A stretch of 64,000 nt of DNA from Ruminococcus sp. (GCA_015066805.1 SVNP01000012.1:1-64000), one strand, 5' to 3'; shown: positions 53,106 to 61,716, numbered from the stretch's first letter. Program-made: numbers and translations. Notes: generated from the sequence alone by a model not told the origin.

Positions 53106-53480
53106 TCAGGCCTTCCAGAGGCCGTGCAGATTGCAGTAGGCATAAACGGCTTCCACTGCATCACCTTCGCAAAGAGCAAAGCAGATCTCCGGCTGCTCAC
53201 CGGGATGCAGAGCCTTTCTCTGATTGCCTTGCTTGGTCTGAATGGAGATCCACTCAATAAAATGCTCCTCCAGCATGGGGTGTGCAACCTCGCCTACCTT
53301 GACCTTGACAATGTTGTTTTCCACGGTATAGACGGGAACATGCTTTTCCACGGCGGCATCGGTGGTGCCGGGGATCAGCTCCTTCATCTTCTGGCCGCAG
53401 CACATCACAGGCACACCGCTTTCCTTTACCAAAGCGACGATCTTGCCGCAATGCTCACAAATATAAAACTTCTGCTCCAT
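53106..53480 (-). CDS. dfx: Desulfoferrodoxin (superoxide reductase)
   Basis: This 124-residue two-iron superoxide reductase has an N-terminal desulforedoxin domain with four cysteines (CEHCGK and MCCGQK). The catalytic centre II ligands are EKHVPV, AHPMLEEHFIEW and CNLHGLW (His4-Cys). It reduces superoxide to peroxide without making oxygen, with rubredoxin as electron donor. GGGAGGTGTTAT precedes ATG 53480. It is the last gene of the operon, 18 bases after rubredoxin. Confidence 0.95.
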   Translation of the reverse strand: MEQKFYICEHCGKIVALVKESGVPVMCCGQKMKELIPGTTDAAVEKHVPVYTVENNIVKVKVGEVAHPMLEEHFIEWISIQTKQGNQRKALHPGEQPEICFALCEGDAVEAVYAYCNLHGLWKA

Positions 53481-53498
53481 GATAACACCTCCCTTCAC

Positions 53499-53657
53499 TT
53501 ATTCTTCGCTGAACATATCCTTGCCCACGCCACACAGCGGGCACTCAAAATCCTCGGGCAGATCCTCAAACTTAGTGCCGGGAGCAATGCCCAGCTCGGG
53601 AGCACCCTGCTCCTCGTCATAAGTCCAGCCGCAAGCGTCACAAACAAACTTTTTCAT
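53499..53657 (-). CDS. Rubredoxin
   Basis: This 52-residue electron carrier has the iron-binding pairs CDACG and CPLCG and the usual core ([22 protein letters not shown]). GGAGGATACG lies before two adjacent ATG codons (53660 and 53657); either may be used. It supplies electrons to the superoxide reductase and flavodiiron protein on either side. Confidence 0.95.
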   Translation of the reverse strand: MKKFVCDACGWTYDEEQGAPELGIAPGTKFEDLPEDFECPLCGVGKDMFSEE

Positions 53658-53681
53658 CATCGTATCCTCCATAAATAAATA

Positions 53682-55472
53682 TTATTGAATGGGTTCAAAA
53701 TCGGCAGCACCGTGCTTGCACAGCGGACAAATGAAATCCTCCGGCAGGGTATCGCCCTCATGCACATAGCCGCAGATCTTGCAAACAAAACCTTTTTTGC
53801 CCTCAGTTTCGGGCTTGGGCTTCACATGATCCTGATAGTAGGTATAGGTCATGGTTTCATCATTGGAAATGGTGCGTGCTTCCGTCACCTCGCAGATAAA
53901 CATACCGTGAGTATCCAGATCCACATACTGCACCACCTTCAGAGAAAGGAAGGCGTTAATGTGTCTGGGCAGCACCACAAGGCCGTTTCCGGAGCGCAGC
54001 GGTTCGCACTCTGCAAATTTATCGGTATTTCTGCCGCTTTGGAAGCCGAATTTCTCAAAAACAGCAAAGGGAGCATCGGTGGTCAGGCAGTTGATGTTCA
54101 TTTTGCCCGTCTGCTTGATGACATGGTGAGAATAGTTCTCCTTATTAATGGTAACAGCCACACGGTTGGGGGTATTGGTCACCTGGGTCACCGTGTTGAC
54201 GATCAGGCCGTTATCCCGTTTGCCATCGTTGGAGGTGACCACATACAGACCGTAGCCGATGCGGAACAGCGCAGAGGGATCGTTGGTATTGGTGTTATCG
54301 CTGCGTACTGCCAGATATTCCATGGTCAGTTCATCGGCAAGGGCGTTGAGCTGTGCCGTGCTTTCCTCATTCAGTGCCGAAAGGATCCGCACGGTATTTT
54401 CCGCATACTTCAGGTTACGGGATTTTTCCAGCATGCTCTTCATCACCTTGGCCGCCAGCGGTGCCCAGCTTCCGTTTTCAATAAATGCCACGGTACGGTT
54501 GCTGAAGTTGCGCTCTGTCAGGTGGTTGATAAACTCCCGCATAAAGGGGAAGATCTCTGCGTTATAGGTGGTGGTTGCCAGCACCAACTTGCTGTAGCGG
54601 AAGGCATCCTCCACGGCTTCTGCCATGTCGCATCGGGCCAGATCATTGACCACCACTTTGGGACAGCCATTGGCGCGCAGCTTTTCCGCAAGCTGCATAA
54701 CAGCCTTTTTGGTATTGCCATACACGGAAGTATACGCAATGACGATACCGTCTTCTTCCGGCTGATAGCCCGACCAGATGTTGTAAAGATTCAGGTAGTA
54801 GCCCAGGTTTTCTTTCAGCACAGGGCCGTGCAGGGGACAGATGATCTGAATATCCAGACCGGCGGCCTTCTTCAGCAAAGCCTGCACCTGCGCGCCGTAT
54901 TTGCCCACAATACCGATATAGTAGCGTCTGGCTTCGCAGGCCCAGTCTTCATCCACGTCCAGTGCACCAAACTTGCCAAAGCCATCGGCCGAAAACAATA
55001 CCCGATCGGTGCTGTCATAGGTCACAATGACCTCCGGCCAATGCACCATGGGAGCTGCCACAAAGTGCAGGGTATGCTTGCCCAGCTCCAGCACAGAGCC
55101 TTCGCCCACCACTACCTGACGCTCTGCAAAATCCGTGCCGAAGAAGTTCTTCATCATGGCAAATGCCTTGACAGAGGACACGATCTTTGCATCCGGGTAG
55201 GCCTTCACAAACTGCATAATGTTGGCGGAATGATCCGGCTCCATATGCTGCACGATCAGATAATCGGGCTTTCTGCCGCCCAGTGCATTCTGCAGATTGT
55301 CCAGCCATTCATGGGTAAAGGCTGCATCTACGGTATCCATCACGGCAATTTTATCATCCATGATGACATACGAATTATATGCCATACCGTTGGGAACGAT
55401 GTATTGTCCCTCAAACAGATCAATATTATGGTCGTTTACACCGATATAGCGGATATCACTTGTGATATGCAT
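53682..55472 (-). CDS. Multidomain flavodiiron protein (MBL-diiron/flavodoxin/flavin reductase/rubredoxin)
   Basis: This 596-residue enzyme reduces oxygen (or NO) to water in anaerobes. The beta-lactamase-like diiron domain has H76-x-E78-x-D80-H81 (QHMEPDHS), then PMVHWPE, FSADGFG and CPLHGPV, so all iron ligands seem present. A flavodoxin domain (YTSVYGNTKKAV, about 250-400) follows. A flavin-reductase-like domain (about 405-545, VNTVTQVTNTPNRVAVTINK) comes next, then a C-terminal rubredoxin (CKICGYVHEG, CPLCKHG). Carrying its own reductase and rubredoxin domains suggests it takes electrons directly from NAD(P)H. It is first in an operon with free rubredoxin and desulfoferrodoxin. Confidence 0.93.
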   Translation of the reverse strand: MHITSDIRYIGVNDHNIDLFEGQYIVPNGMAYNSYVIMDDKIAVMDTVDAAFTHEWLDNLQNALGGRKPDYLIVQHMEPDHSANIMQFVKAYPDAKIVSSVKAFAMMKNFFGTDFAERQVVVGEGSVLELGKHTLHFVAAPMVHWPEVIVTYDSTDRVLFSADGFGKFGALDVDEDWACEARRYYIGIVGKYGAQVQALLKKAAGLDIQIICPLHGPVLKENLGYYLNLYNIWSGYQPEEDGIVIAYTSVYGNTKKAVMQLAEKLRANGCPKVVVNDLARCDMAEAVEDAFRYSKLVLATTTYNAEIFPFMREFINHLTERNFSNRTVAFIENGSWAPLAAKVMKSMLEKSRNLKYAENTVRILSALNEESTAQLNALADELTMEYLAVRSDNTNTNDPSALFRIGYGLYVVTSNDGKRDNGLIVNTVTQVTNTPNRVAVTINKENYSHHVIKQTGKMNINCLTTDAPFAVFEKFGFQSGRNTDKFAECEPLRSGNGLVVLPRHINAFLSLKVVQYVDLDTHGMFICEVTEARTISNDETMTYTYYQDHVKPKPETEGKKGFVCKICGYVHEGDTLPEDFICPLCKHGAADFEPIQ

Positions 55473-55529
55473 AGCAGTTCCTCCATTGTTGGTGTTATGC
55501 TGTACAGAAACCGCACAGCTCTATCCTTT

Positions 55530-55564
55530 ATTATAGCATATTTGCACGGAAATGTAAAGTGCAA
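55530..55564 (-). promoter_or_regulatory. Promoter of the flavodiiron operon with an overlapping dyad
   Basis: -35 TTTACA (55553-55558) and -10 TATAAT (55530-55535), 17-base spacer. An inverted repeat TTGCAC-N11-GTGCAA (55542-55547 with 55559-55564) brackets the -35 box and may be an operator. Confidence 0.68.
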
Positions 55565-55587
55565 TTCCCAAAACAGTGATTTTTTGT

Positions 55588-56289
55588 TTATCGGTCAAGA
55601 AGTCTGCCGTCCACGGAGATCGTGACCACCTGCCACGGAATGAACTTGCCGCTTGCCTGCAGCGCACGCTTGGCTGCGTTTTCAATGCCGCCGCAGCAGG
55701 GCACTTCCATGCGGACAATGGTCAGGCTTTGGATGTTGTTTTGGCTAAGGATCGCCGTCAGCTTTTCGGTATAGTCCCCTTCATCCAGCTTGGGGCAGCC
55801 GATGAGCGTAACCCGATTGCGAATGAAATCCTCATGGAACCGACTGTAAGCGTAAGCGGTACAATCTGCGGCTATCAGCAGGTTGGCACCCTCAAAATAG
55901 GGGGCATTTACAGGCACCAGTTTGATCTGTACCGGCCATTGCGACAATCGGCTGACAGCCGGTGCAGCAGTTGCAGCAGGTGCACCTTCCCGAAAAATGG
56001 CTTTGGATTCCGTACCGAGGCAGCCGCAGGGCAGCTTTACGGCCTGCTGTTTTTGTGCTTTGGCAGCCAGCACCGCCGCCTCATTGTAAGCAGGAGCCTC
56101 CCGTTCCTCAAAGCGTATGGCACCTGTGGGGCAGGCAGGCAGACAATCTCCCAAGCCATCACAGTAATCCTCCCGCAGGAGCTTTGCTTTGCCTTCCACC
56201 ATCCCGATGGCACCTTCATGGCAGGCAGCCGCACACAAACCGCAGCCATTGCATTTTTCTTCATCTATGGTAACGATCCTGCGAAGCAT
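55588..56289 (-). CDS. Ferredoxin-type 4Fe-4S protein with C-terminal extra domain
   Basis: This 233-residue protein has two 4Fe-4S motifs at the N-terminus (CNGCGLCAAACHEGAI and, less regular, CDGLGDCLPACPTGAI). A hydrophilic linker and a C-terminal domain follow, with IAADCTAYAY, LIGCPKLDEGDY and MEVPCCGGIENAA, where cysteines could bind another cluster. It resembles a group of anaerobe proteins of unknown electron partner. It is divergent from a Crp/Fnr regulator gene, which probably controls it. CGGAGGGATGTCTG precedes the ATG. Confidence 0.88.
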   Translation of the reverse strand: MLRRIVTIDEEKCNGCGLCAAACHEGAIGMVEGKAKLLREDYCDGLGDCLPACPTGAIRFEEREAPAYNEAAVLAAKAQKQQAVKLPCGCLGTESKAIFREGAPAATAAPAVSRLSQWPVQIKLVPVNAPYFEGANLLIAADCTAYAYSRFHEDFIRNRVTLIGCPKLDEGDYTEKLTAILSQNNIQSLTIVRMEVPCCGGIENAAKRALQASGKFIPWQVVTISVDGRLLDR

Positions 56290-56321
56290 CAGACATCCCT
56301 CCGTTATTATTTGGCAAACCC

Positions 56322-56351
56322 TTGACTTCTATGCTTCCATTATAGTATAAT
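56322..56351 (+). promoter_or_regulatory. Sigma-A-like promoter of the Crp/Fnr regulator gene
   Basis: -35 TTGACT (56322-56327) and -10 TATAAT (56346-56351), 18-base spacer. It overlaps the divergent ferredoxin promoter. Confidence 0.8.
56339..56344 (-). promoter_or_regulatory. -10 box of the divergent ferredoxin promoter (no good -35)
   Basis: TATAAT on the minus strand predicts a start near 56332. The -35 position carries no TTGACA-like hexamer, so the promoter likely needs an activator. Confidence 0.55.
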
Positions 56352-56366
56352 ATAGAAGAAAAGTAT

Positions 56367-56380
56367 GTTGAAATTTCAAC
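56367..56380. promoter_or_regulatory. Perfect palindrome GTTGAAATTTCAAC, candidate Crp/Fnr operator
   Basis: This 14-bp palindrome is centred at 56373.5. That is -41.5 from the predicted start of the divergent ferredoxin gene (the class II activator position) and about +9 to +22 of the regulator's own transcript. It resembles TTGA-N4-TCAA Fnr-like half-sites. Confidence 0.6.
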
Positions 56381-56394
56381 AAGAGGAGGAAATC

Positions 56395-57069
56395 ATGCAA
56401 GAATATTTTGAGAAGCTCCGTCAATGTATGCTGTTTGAAGGCGTTGCGGATAACAATTTGCAGGCAATGCTGCGCTGTCTGGGAGCCAGGGTGCAGCATT
56501 GCAAAAAAGGCGAGATCATTATGGCAGAAGGCGAAAAAGCAACACACATCGGTGTGTTGCTTTCAGGCAGTGTTCAGTTGGTACGCATGGATTATTACGG
56601 AAACCGCAGCATTGTGGCAAATATCCGCCCCCCGCAGTTGTTCGGAGAATCCTTTGTATGTGCGGAGGTACAGGCAATGCCTGTCAGCACCATCGCCACA
56701 GAGGACTGCACTATTCTGCAGATCGAAGGCAGACGGGTATTAAGCCCATGCTGCAATGTTTGTGATTTTCACAACCGCACCGTATTCAATCTGATGAAAA
56801 TTGTTGCCACCAAAAATCTGCTGTATCATCAGAAAATCGAGGTGACCTCTAAACGCACCACCCGTGAAAAGCTGATGACCTATCTGCTGCTGCAGGAAAA
56901 GGAACACGGCAGCAGCAGCTTTACCATTCCCTTTGACCGTCAGGAGCTGGCGGATTTTCTGGAGGTGGAACGAAGCGGTCTTTCCACGGAGATCGGCAAG
57001 CTGAAAAAAGAGGGCATCATTGCGTGCGAACGCAGTCGTTTTCGGCTGCTGACAGAAAAATATAGCTGA
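56395..57069 (+). CDS. Crp/Fnr family transcriptional regulator
   Basis: This 224-residue protein has an N-terminal cyclic-nucleotide-binding-type barrel (about 20-130, GEKATHIGVLLSGSVQLVRMD). A dimer helix and a C-terminal winged helix follow (RQELADFLEVERSGLSTEIGKLKKEGII). It lacks the N-terminal cysteine cluster of oxygen-sensing Fnr, though single cysteines are present (C11, C31, C39). The effector is unknown. AGAGGAGGAAATC precedes ATG 56395. Divergence from a ferredoxin gene, next to the oxygen-defence operon, suggests redox or oxygen control. Confidence 0.92.
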   Translation: MQEYFEKLRQCMLFEGVADNNLQAMLRCLGARVQHCKKGEIIMAEGEKATHIGVLLSGSVQLVRMDYYGNRSIVANIRPPQLFGESFVCAEVQAMPVSTIATEDCTILQIEGRRVLSPCCNVCDFHNRTVFNLMKIVATKNLLYHQKIEVTSKRTTREKLMTYLLLQEKEHGSSSFTIPFDRQELADFLEVERSGLSTEIGKLKKEGIIACERSRFRLLTEKYS

Positions 57070-57078
57070 AAGCCCTTT

Positions 57079-58038
57079 TTACCCGATCTGAATCAGGCCG
57101 TTGCGCTCCAGATTATGCAGGAAAAGGAATCGCGCCTCATCACGGCATTCGGGCTTGATGAGGTAGTACATATAGTTTTCCAGCAAAAACAGCCTGCTGG
57201 CGGTACGGCCTTCGATTTTGAAATGGCGGAAGCCCATGGGGAGATATTTTTCGCAAATGGCTTCGGGGCTGATGTGATGCGAACGCTTTTTGCTATCAAA
57301 AATATTATTGCCGTTGGAGGGGCATTTGATGTTCTTCTTTACGGTATCCACAGAATAATCCGACATATTGAAAGGCTCATTGGGGTGCAGACGCATATGC
57401 TCGCTGTAAGCGATCTGCTGCAAGCCTACCAGACGGTATTCCTCGCTGCGGAACGGACATTTCGGCACACAGCAGGAGTTGATCAGCAGCTCACATTTAT
57501 CCTTGTGGGGGAGCTGCTCCAGGATATCAAACTGATTGTTCAGGTCGTAATCCAGCACCACCACATGATAATCCCGTTCCAGCTCCTCACGCAGCACAGC
57601 GGGGTCTGTAATACGCTTACAGGTAGAACTGGTGATCATATAATTGGGGTATTTCTCACGGATGTAGGCCTCCAGTACAGGAGAAGTAACGATGACTTCA
57701 TTCAGGCCGTTATTGGCAAGCCGCAGGATCTTGTTGCAGAATTCATCCTGCAAATGCTCCTCGGTAATCATAGGATTGGTAAAGGTAAAGCGCAGCGGTA
57801 CACCCAGATTGTTGAAGGCCGCCATAATATTCCGCATATTGGCTTCATCACAGGTGTAACCGCCAATGGTACGGCCACCGTTCCACATAGCGGGTGAAAA
57901 AGCATCATAAAATGAGGCGATCTCTACCTCATCCCGAAAGAATTCCCGCATATTGCGATACATATTGAAAAACACAAGGTTGAATTTTGCATTCACGGTA
58001 AATCCGGGCAGATGAAATTTCGCTTTTTTCTGTTCCAT
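57079..58038 (-). CDS. Peptidase U32-like protein, function unknown
   Basis: This 319-residue protein starts LPGFTVNAKFNLVFFNMY and contains GVPLRFTFTNPMITEEHL, LLINSCCVPKCPFRSEEY and MGFRHFKIEGRT. The cysteine pair, the barrel-like spacing and the FKIEGR ending resemble U32 peptidases/hydroxylases (YhbU type). The resemblance is partial and I give no function. It ends ten bases after the convergent Crp/Fnr gene with no clear terminator between. Confidence 0.6.
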   Translation of the reverse strand: MEQKKAKFHLPGFTVNAKFNLVFFNMYRNMREFFRDEVEIASFYDAFSPAMWNGGRTIGGYTCDEANMRNIMAAFNNLGVPLRFTFTNPMITEEHLQDEFCNKILRLANNGLNEVIVTSPVLEAYIREKYPNYMITSSTCKRITDPAVLREELERDYHVVVLDYDLNNQFDILEQLPHKDKCELLINSCCVPKCPFRSEEYRLVGLQQIAYSEHMRLHPNEPFNMSDYSVDTVKKNIKCPSNGNNIFDSKKRSHHISPEAICEKYLPMGFRHFKIEGRTASRLFLLENYMYYLIKPECRDEARFLFLHNLERNGLIQIG

Positions 58039-58082
58039 AATCGTGTTCCTTTCGTATAGAATAGCTCCCGTTTCTGTTTTCT

Positions 58083-58111
58083 ATTCTAGCACAGGGCACC
58101 GCAAAAGTCAA
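58083..58111 (-). promoter_or_regulatory. Sigma-A-like promoter of the U32-like gene
   Basis: -35 TTGACT (58106-58111) and -10 TAGAAT (58083-58088), 17-base spacer, minus strand. Confidence 0.75.
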
Positions 58112-58138
58112 TAGCATATACCTGCGTGATCATAAGGA

Positions 58139-58180
58139 AAAAAGCCCCTAAGCACCGTATACAGAGCTTAGGGGCTTTGT
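58139..58180 (-). terminator. Terminator of the GH43-CE1 gene
   Basis: AAAGCCCCTAAGC (58141-58153) pairs with GCTTAGGGGCTTT (58166-58178); T6 on the minus strand. Confidence 0.86.
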
Positions 58181-58238
58181 TATGGGATCTAAAGGGAGGG
58201 CTTGCCGCATGATTGCACAAGACGTACGGCGTACATCC

Positions 58239-61200
58239 TTACGCCTTGAAGATCACACGGACAAAGTTGTAGATATGGGCATGGATCGAATTATCGCCAT
58301 GATAGCCGCCGTTGACATAATGCCAGATATGAGGCACGCCATTGCTTGTAAAGGAGTTGTGATACCCTTCCGGAGAAGAATATACCACAGTATCATTGCT
58401 GCCGGCCGTCATAAACAGCAGGGAGGGTGCTTCTGCCTCGCTGTTCCATTGGAAGCTTCCCGTAACACCGGGAGCCGCACAGATGGAGCCGACATAACCA
58501 AACAGATCCGCACGCTGCATACCGATGAGAAGAGCTTCTCTGCCGCCCATGGAAAATCCGGTAATGGCAGTGTTTTCTCTGCCTGTTTTTACGCTGTAAG
58601 TCGATTCGATATGAGGCATCAGATCCTTGGTCAGGTCATTGATGAAATTATCATAGGCTGCATTATTGGCATCATCCATGGCATTGCAGCTATCCTGTGT
58701 GGCACTGGAATAGATATACGGGAACACTACGATCATATCCTCGGCTGCGCCCTCCGCAATGGCATTGCCGATGATCTGGCGGGTATACATGGTGCCGTTG
58801 CCTGTCAGGATCATACGGTCCTGGTTTTCCCAGTAGCCGTGCATCACATACAGCACAGGATACTGCTTGCTTTCGGAATAGCCTGCGGGCAGCAGAATGT
58901 TATACGGCTTATTGCGGTTACAGGTGGTGGAATAATATGTGCCCGACTGCACGGTGCCATAGGCTCTGCCCGCTACCTCGTTGTGAGAGGATGCGGGTTC
59001 TGTTTCCACAACGGTTGCTGCGGCAATGGGAGTATATTCCGACATAGGACGCATCCCCTGCCTTTCCGCCACGGGGAACTCCGTGATCTTCATGGTAATA
59101 TAGTCGCAGATCAGTTGTACATCCGTTGCGTCCACAGCACCGCTCTGATCCACATCGGCGGCAAGCTCTGCCACAGAGCTTGCAAATGCACCTTTACGGA
59201 CCCCCTGCTTTGCCGCAGAAAGATCGGCTGCACCGATCATACCGTCACAGTTCACGTCACCAAGGATCAGTTGTACGGCAGCAGGGCCTTCCACAACTGT
59301 ACCCGCCACTGCACCGATGGCTTCATCAATGTAGAAGTTCATGGTGTTATCGGCGGTTTCCACATAAATCTGCATATCGGTCGCATCTGCGGGGATCACA
59401 TAATCGGTATTGGCAAGCTGCACATAGGAATCCTTTACCGCAGTAGCTTCGGCAATGGTGCTGTACTGCGTGGTACCCTCAGCATCCACATATTGCAGCT
59501 TCAGATAGAACAACTGGGTGGGGGCACCATCCACATAACGGGCACACACGCTGAAGCTGTAGGCATTGCCCGGCCGAAAAGCATTGGCACTGATGGGACG
59601 CATGGCACCGTTCCATGCGGCAGTGCGCTCCTGCACCAGCAAGGCTTCCGCCCCCTGATAAGGCACTCTGCCGCTGGTCATCAGGGATGCATCGCCACGT
59701 CCCTGCCAGCTATCCAGATCGCCTTCAAAGGTACTGTGGAAGAAATAACCGTTTGCATCCGGCTCCACCACCGTAGGAAGATTCCAATCGGCGCGGCTGT
59801 AAGAGAAGGAATCAATATCAGCATAGCCTCCGGTGGATTTGGTGGCATAGCTGTAAATACCGCTGCGGTAGCCTGTAAACAGCTTCAGATCATAGACCAT
59901 GCTCAGCTCTTCGCCGATTTTTGTCCAACTATTGCCATCATATGAGTAATAGAAATTAGCTTTATCAATATTATTGGAGCTGCTGCCATCGGAAGTAATG
60001 TTGTTGAACAGGAAATCCACTTTCAGGTAGATCGTATCACCGTTGAGGTTCACCTGCTCCACAATACGGTCGTAGCTGTCGGTTACGGCAGAGCTGCCGG
60101 AATATCCGCCGTTGTTGGACATATAGATTTTTTTGGAGCCGTCATCTGCCACATAAACGCCCACATTGCCGTATTTGAACTGGAATGCGGAAAGTCCTGC
60201 ATAATCGCCCACCTTCATGCCCTTGGTATCCAGCTTGATGACACTGCTGCAGGCGGGGCCTTCGGTACGCTGCGTCAGCGTATTGCGGGCATTCAGCAGA
60301 TGATTGGCAAGGGTCTTGTTGGTCAGCCGCAGATATCCCGCACGCTCTGTCACAGACCATGCCGTGTGATCGGGGTTATGATTCCACTGCCACTCCAGAG
60401 CCAGCTTATTGGCATCATAGGAAAAGTCATCACTGACTGCAAGCTGTGTGCCTGTAAAATCCCCATCTACCGTCAAAGTCACGGGAACTTTGCCGTTTAC
60501 GCCCATCATAGGCCAGTTATCCTGCCAGCTTACAGGCACCAGCACGGGGATTCTGCCCACAGAACCATGATCCTGGAACAGCATACCATACCATTTACCG
60601 TCGGGTGTATCCACAATACCGCCCTGAGCAACACCGCTGCCATAGCTTCCCACACCGGAATTCAGCACAGTTTTGCCCTCATAGGTGCCAAGCAGCTCCT
60701 TGCTGCGATAACAAAGCTCGATTCTGCCGCTGCCGGAAGGCCATGCGATGATAAACACATAGTAATAATCGCCGATCTTCTGGATATGAGCGCCCTCGCC
60801 GCTCAAGCCATCCAAGCCTGTTTTGAACAATGTTTTTTCTGCACCGCCGCTTTTAAAGCCTGTCATTTCGGCGTTCAGCTCTTTGATTTTAATTTCACCG
60901 CCGCCGCCATAGACCAGATAGTTTCTGCCATCGTCATCAAACAGGATAGAGGCATCATGGTACATTCCGTTGATCTCGGAACGGGTCCATGTGCCGTTTT
61001 CAATATCCTTGGTCTGATAAATATACGACTTGCCCGAACCATAGCTGCCAAAGAACACATAGTAGGTACCGTTGTGATACCGCAGGCTGGTGGCCCACTG
61101 ACCATGGGCGTAATCATGCTTGCCATTGGTCAGATTTTGCACATCGCCGTCAGCATAGGTATCATACACATAGTTGCAGATCTCCCAGGAAACCAGATCC

Positions 61201-61439
61201 TTGGATTTCATAATGGGCGCACCGGGGCTGAAATACATGGTGGTGCTGACCATATAATAGGTATCCCCCACACGGATCACATCCACATCGGGCACATCCG
61301 CCCAGATAATGGGATTGGATACCACCGAAGCAGCCACTGCCTTGGGCAGATTCTGCTGCATCTCTGCCATTGGTACGGATACCACCGTCAGCAAAGCCGA
61401 CATGGCACATGCAACATATTTCAAAATTCTGTTTCTCAT
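58239..61439 (-). CDS. Dockerin hemicellulase: GH43 / CBM22 / dockerin / CE1 feruloyl esterase
   Basis: This 1066-residue secreted enzyme has a signal peptide. The GH43 beta-propeller (about 40-330) has WADVPDVDVIRVGDTYYM and YHDASILFDDDGRNYLVYGG. A beta-sandwich of the GH43 C-terminal type (about 340-560) follows, then a CBM22-like xylan-binding domain (about 575-715). A type I dockerin comes next (GDVNCDGMIGAADLS and ADVDQSGAVDATDV). The C-terminal CE1 esterase (about 800-1066) has the nucleophile in TGFSMGGRE and a late GGYHGDNSIHAH histidine region. It would strip arabinose/xylose and ferulate from arabinoxylan while docked on a cellulosome. ATG 61439 follows AAGGGGATT. Confidence 0.93.
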   Translation of the reverse strand: MRNRILKYVACAMSALLTVVSVPMAEMQQNLPKAVAASVVSNPIIWADVPDVDVIRVGDTYYMVSTTMYFSPGAPIMKSKDLVSWEICNYVYDTYADGDVQNLTNGKHDYAHGQWATSLRYHNGTYYVFFGSYGSGKSYIYQTKDIENGTWTRSEINGMYHDASILFDDDGRNYLVYGGGGEIKIKELNAEMTGFKSGGAEKTLFKTGLDGLSGEGAHIQKIGDYYYVFIIAWPSGSGRIELCYRSKELLGTYEGKTVLNSGVGSYGSGVAQGGIVDTPDGKWYGMLFQDHGSVGRIPVLVPVSWQDNWPMMGVNGKVPVTLTVDGDFTGTQLAVSDDFSYDANKLALEWQWNHNPDHTAWSVTERAGYLRLTNKTLANHLLNARNTLTQRTEGPACSSVIKLDTKGMKVGDYAGLSAFQFKYGNVGVYVADDGSKKIYMSNNGGYSGSSAVTDSYDRIVEQVNLNGDTIYLKVDFLFNNITSDGSSSNNIDKANFYYSYDGNSWTKIGEELSMVYDLKLFTGYRSGIYSYATKSTGGYADIDSFSYSRADWNLPTVVEPDANGYFFHSTFEGDLDSWQGRGDASLMTSGRVPYQGAEALLVQERTAAWNGAMRPISANAFRPGNAYSFSVCARYVDGAPTQLFYLKLQYVDAEGTTQYSTIAEATAVKDSYVQLANTDYVIPADATDMQIYVETADNTMNFYIDEAIGAVAGTVVEGPAAVQLILGDVNCDGMIGAADLSAAKQGVRKGAFASSVAELAADVDQSGAVDATDVQLICDYITMKITEFPVAERQGMRPMSEYTPIAAATVVETEPASSHNEVAGRAYGTVQSGTYYSTTCNRNKPYNILLPAGYSESKQYPVLYVMHGYWENQDRMILTGNGTMYTRQIIGNAIAEGAAEDMIVVFPYIYSSATQDSCNAMDDANNAAYDNFINDLTKDLMPHIESTYSVKTGRENTAITGFSMGGREALLIGMQRADLFGYVGSICAAPGVTGSFQWNSEAEAPSLLFMTAGSNDTVVYSSPEGYHNSFTSNGVPHIWHYVNGGYHGDNSIHAHIYNFVRVIFKA

Positions 61440-61716
61440 ACGCAAATCCCCTTGTTTCTTTTATGATCTGTACGGCTGATCGGTTGTTCGTCGGATGGAT
61501 GTTTTTTTGGGCTTCGTCCGTATCACAAACCGATTTCGCCTTTTATATTATAACGGATATACGACTGAATTGCAATTCAAAAATGCGCTGTATTCTTTGC
61601 ACTTTTATGCTCCGCTCAAGTGGAGAGCTTAGGTTTTTGGATCATATTGCCATAACGAGACCTGAGTTATTGCCGCCCCGCAAGAAAGTCCATTCCCAAG
61701 CAACCTCATGTGCAAG
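61440..61716. other. Intergenic region upstream of GH43-CE1
   Basis: Besides the promoter and palindrome, no coding sequence is supported. The leader from the predicted start to the ATG is about 100 bases. From about 61590 the base composition shifts toward the right-hand accessory region. Confidence 0.5.
61547..61578 (-). promoter_or_regulatory. Promoter of GH43-CE1 with palindrome over the -35 box
   Basis: -35 TTGCAA (61570-61575) and -10 TATAAT (61547-61552), 17-base spacer. The -35 lies inside a perfect palindrome TGAATTGCAATTCA (61566-61579), a candidate operator. Confidence 0.7.

Noticed and set aside
53685-55625. 646-codon frame antisense to the flavodiiron gene
   Set aside because: The sense strand shows all iron ligands and flavodoxin motifs; the antisense has none.
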